From: Syntrophomonas_B sp035447945
GTDB taxonomy: Bacteria > Bacillota > Syntrophomonadia > Syntrophomonadales > Syntrophomonadaceae
Reading direction: 5' to 3'
DNA: 6,571 bases
Assembly: GCA_035447945.1 (NCBI GenBank)
Contig: DAOTHZ010000098.1
Coordinates: 1 to 6,571, forward strand
Positions 5,681 to 6,571 of the stretch are shown here, piece by piece. Within the stretch, counting starts at the first letter, position 1. Every line of letters starts with the position of its first letter. The position numbers were made by a program, and so were the translations under genes. Under the pieces are notes generated by a model. That model was not told the origin of the DNA. It saw nothing but the letters and a program-made list of their open reading frames with translations, and searched no databases.

Positions 5681-5718
5681 TTTCTGTCGTTCATTTAATG
5701 ATTACAAAATGCAGTCTT

Positions 5719-6501
5719 TTAGCTTAAAGCGTTGGAGCCTCCGTCAACGGGAATGGTTACCCCGGTGATGAAATCAGAGGCGGCGGAGGCCAGGAATACG
5801 ACTGCTCCTTTGAGATCCCATTCACTGCCGAATCGGCCCATTGGATTGGCCATTTTTATTTTATCTTCACCCAGTCCGGAGAAATGCTTCTCGGTCATGT
5901 GGGTTACAAAGGGACCGGGGGCAATCCCGTTTACGTGGATTTTATAGCGGGCCCATTTTACTGCCAGGTCCTTGGTAAGAGTGATCACTGCGCCTTTGCT
6001 GGTATTATAGGCAACAGCATTCTGGATTTCTGGATAGGTTCCGCCAAATCCGGTAGTGGAGGAAATGTTAATGATCTTGCCGCCGCCCTTTTCTTTCATG
6101 ATCCTTGCAGCCATGGCAGAAAGCTGGAATACTCCGGTCAAATTGACGTCCAAAATCTGCTGCCATTTGTCCATCGGATAATTGATTGCATTGGCACCCC
6201 AAGTGATGCCTGCGTTGTTGACAAGGATATCCACTGTGCCAAATTCTTTTACCGTAGCGTCAATTAAGTTCTGACAGTCTTCTGCTTTGCTGGTATCACA
6301 CGCAACAGGAAGAGCCCGAACGCCTGTTTCTGCCTCTATTTGCTTGCACAGTTCAACACATCTTTCCACCTTGCGTGCTGCTACTACAACATTGGCACCA
6401 GCTTCAGCCAGTCCCATCGACATTTGGGCACCCAATCCAATGGATCCGCCGGTTATAATTGCGACTTTTCCTTTGATACTGAATAAATCGTTAACGTTCA
6501 T
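5719..6501 (-). CDS. Short-chain dehydrogenase/reductase (SDR, FabG/gluconate 5-dehydrogenase-like)
   Basis: A 260-residue classical SDR, a cytosolic NAD(P)-dependent oxidoreductase acting on a hydroxyl/carbonyl pair. The substrate cannot be read from sequence; 3-oxoacyl-thioester, gluconate-type and other alcohol activities all occur among similar proteins. Visible are the cofactor loop TGGSIGLG (17-24), AARK (41-44, Arg43 suggesting NADP(H) preference), CDTSK (68-72), NNAG (95-98), Asn120, the catalytic Ser148 in INISST, Tyr165 and Lys169 in YNTSK, and PGP (195-197). The Ser-to-Tyr distance is 17 rather than about 13 as in E. coli FabG, because of a loop containing TYPEIQNAVA, a feature of one SDR subgroup. 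The family-typical C-terminal ITGVTIPVDGG (245-255) is present. ATG 6501 is preferred over TTG 6513 because GGAGG (6518-6514) directly abuts the TTG but lies 12 nt before the ATG. It is convergent with the ligase operon. Confidence 0.93.
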   Translation of the reverse strand: MNVNDLFSIKGKVAIITGGSIGLGAQMSMGLAEAGANVVVAARKVERCVELCKQIEAETGVRALPVACDTSKAEDCQNLIDATVKEFGTVDILVNNAGITWGANAINYPMDKWQQILDVNLTGVFQLSAMAARIMKEKGGGKIINISSTTGFGGTYPEIQNAVAYNTSKGAVITLTKDLAVKWARYKIHVNGIAPGPFVTHMTEKHFSGLGEDKIKMANPMGRFGSEWDLKGAVVFLASAASDFITGVTIPVDGGSNALS

Positions 6502-6541
6502 ATTCTTTGCCAACCTCCAATAAAATTATTTCATTGTTCAA

Positions 6542-6570
6542 ATGTTACCATTGCTTTTGGAATCTTTCAA
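6542..6570 (-). promoter_or_regulatory. Sigma-A promoter of the SDR gene
   Basis: On the minus strand TTGAAA (6570-6565, 5 of 6 to consensus) is followed after exactly 17 bp by TAACAT (6547-6542, 4 of 6). TGG directly before the -10 gives the extended -10 motif TGn. The -10 lies 41 bp upstream of the ATG at 6501. This suggests the SDR gene starts its own transcript, although an upstream gene beyond the window cannot be excluded. Confidence 0.55.
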
Positions 6571-6571
6571 T

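Noticed and set aside
5884..6267. 127-codon plus-strand open frame opposite the SDR gene
   Set aside because: It is antisense to the cofactor and catalytic motifs of the SDR and has no recognisable content.

Overview
The window reads as a piece of chromosome from a spore-forming, anaerobic-type Firmicute (Clostridia or Negativicutes grade). The grounds are AGGAGG-like ribosome binding sites, moderate-to-low GC with AT-rich intergenic gaps, short U-tailed terminators, a YheC/YheD-type endospore-coat-associated ATP-grasp protein, and an acyl-CoA (beta-oxidation/butyrate type) dehydrogenase. Genus cannot be fixed from this sequence. There is no RNA gene, insertion sequence, CRISPR array or phage structural gene.

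Layout, left to right. (1) Bases 2-343 are the C-terminal end of a 3-hydroxyacyl-CoA (3-hydroxybutyryl-CoA type) dehydrogenase. It is joined by an ATGA stop/start overlap to (2) a 276-residue membrane protein with a bacterial PH-like cytosolic domain (340-1170). A 186-bp gap with a hairpin, an inverted repeat and a promoter separates these from (3) a divergent YchF/OLA1-type P-loop NTPase (1357-2421), which ends at a clear intrinsic terminator. (4) and (5) form a two-gene unit with a 10-bp gap: a YheC/YheD ATP-grasp ligase (2580-3938) and a phiEco32-type COOH-NH2 ligase, an amidoligase of the glutamine-synthetase-like fold (3949-5496). A 222-bp gap carries a palindrome and two terminators. (6) A convergent short-chain dehydrogenase/reductase lies on the minus strand (6501-5719) with its own promoter at the right edge.

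The most interesting part is the ATP-grasp plus amidoligase pair. Both families make amide or peptide-like bonds from a carboxylate and an amine using ATP, and comparative genomics has grouped such enzymes as predicted makers of peptide tags or surface and spore-coat modifications. To my knowledge the substrate is unknown. In this copy the amidoligase also carries an N-terminal segment that resembles a decayed ATP-grasp C-terminal lobe, and a 57-residue Ser/Thr/Arg/Asn/Gln-rich tail. The YchF-like protein is a second point of interest, because several positions that define canonical YchF (the catalytic-type His, the redox Cys segment and the NxxE base-recognition motif) are changed or missing.

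Three starts were moved downstream of the longest open frame on Shine-Dalgarno spacing: 1357, 2580 and 6501.
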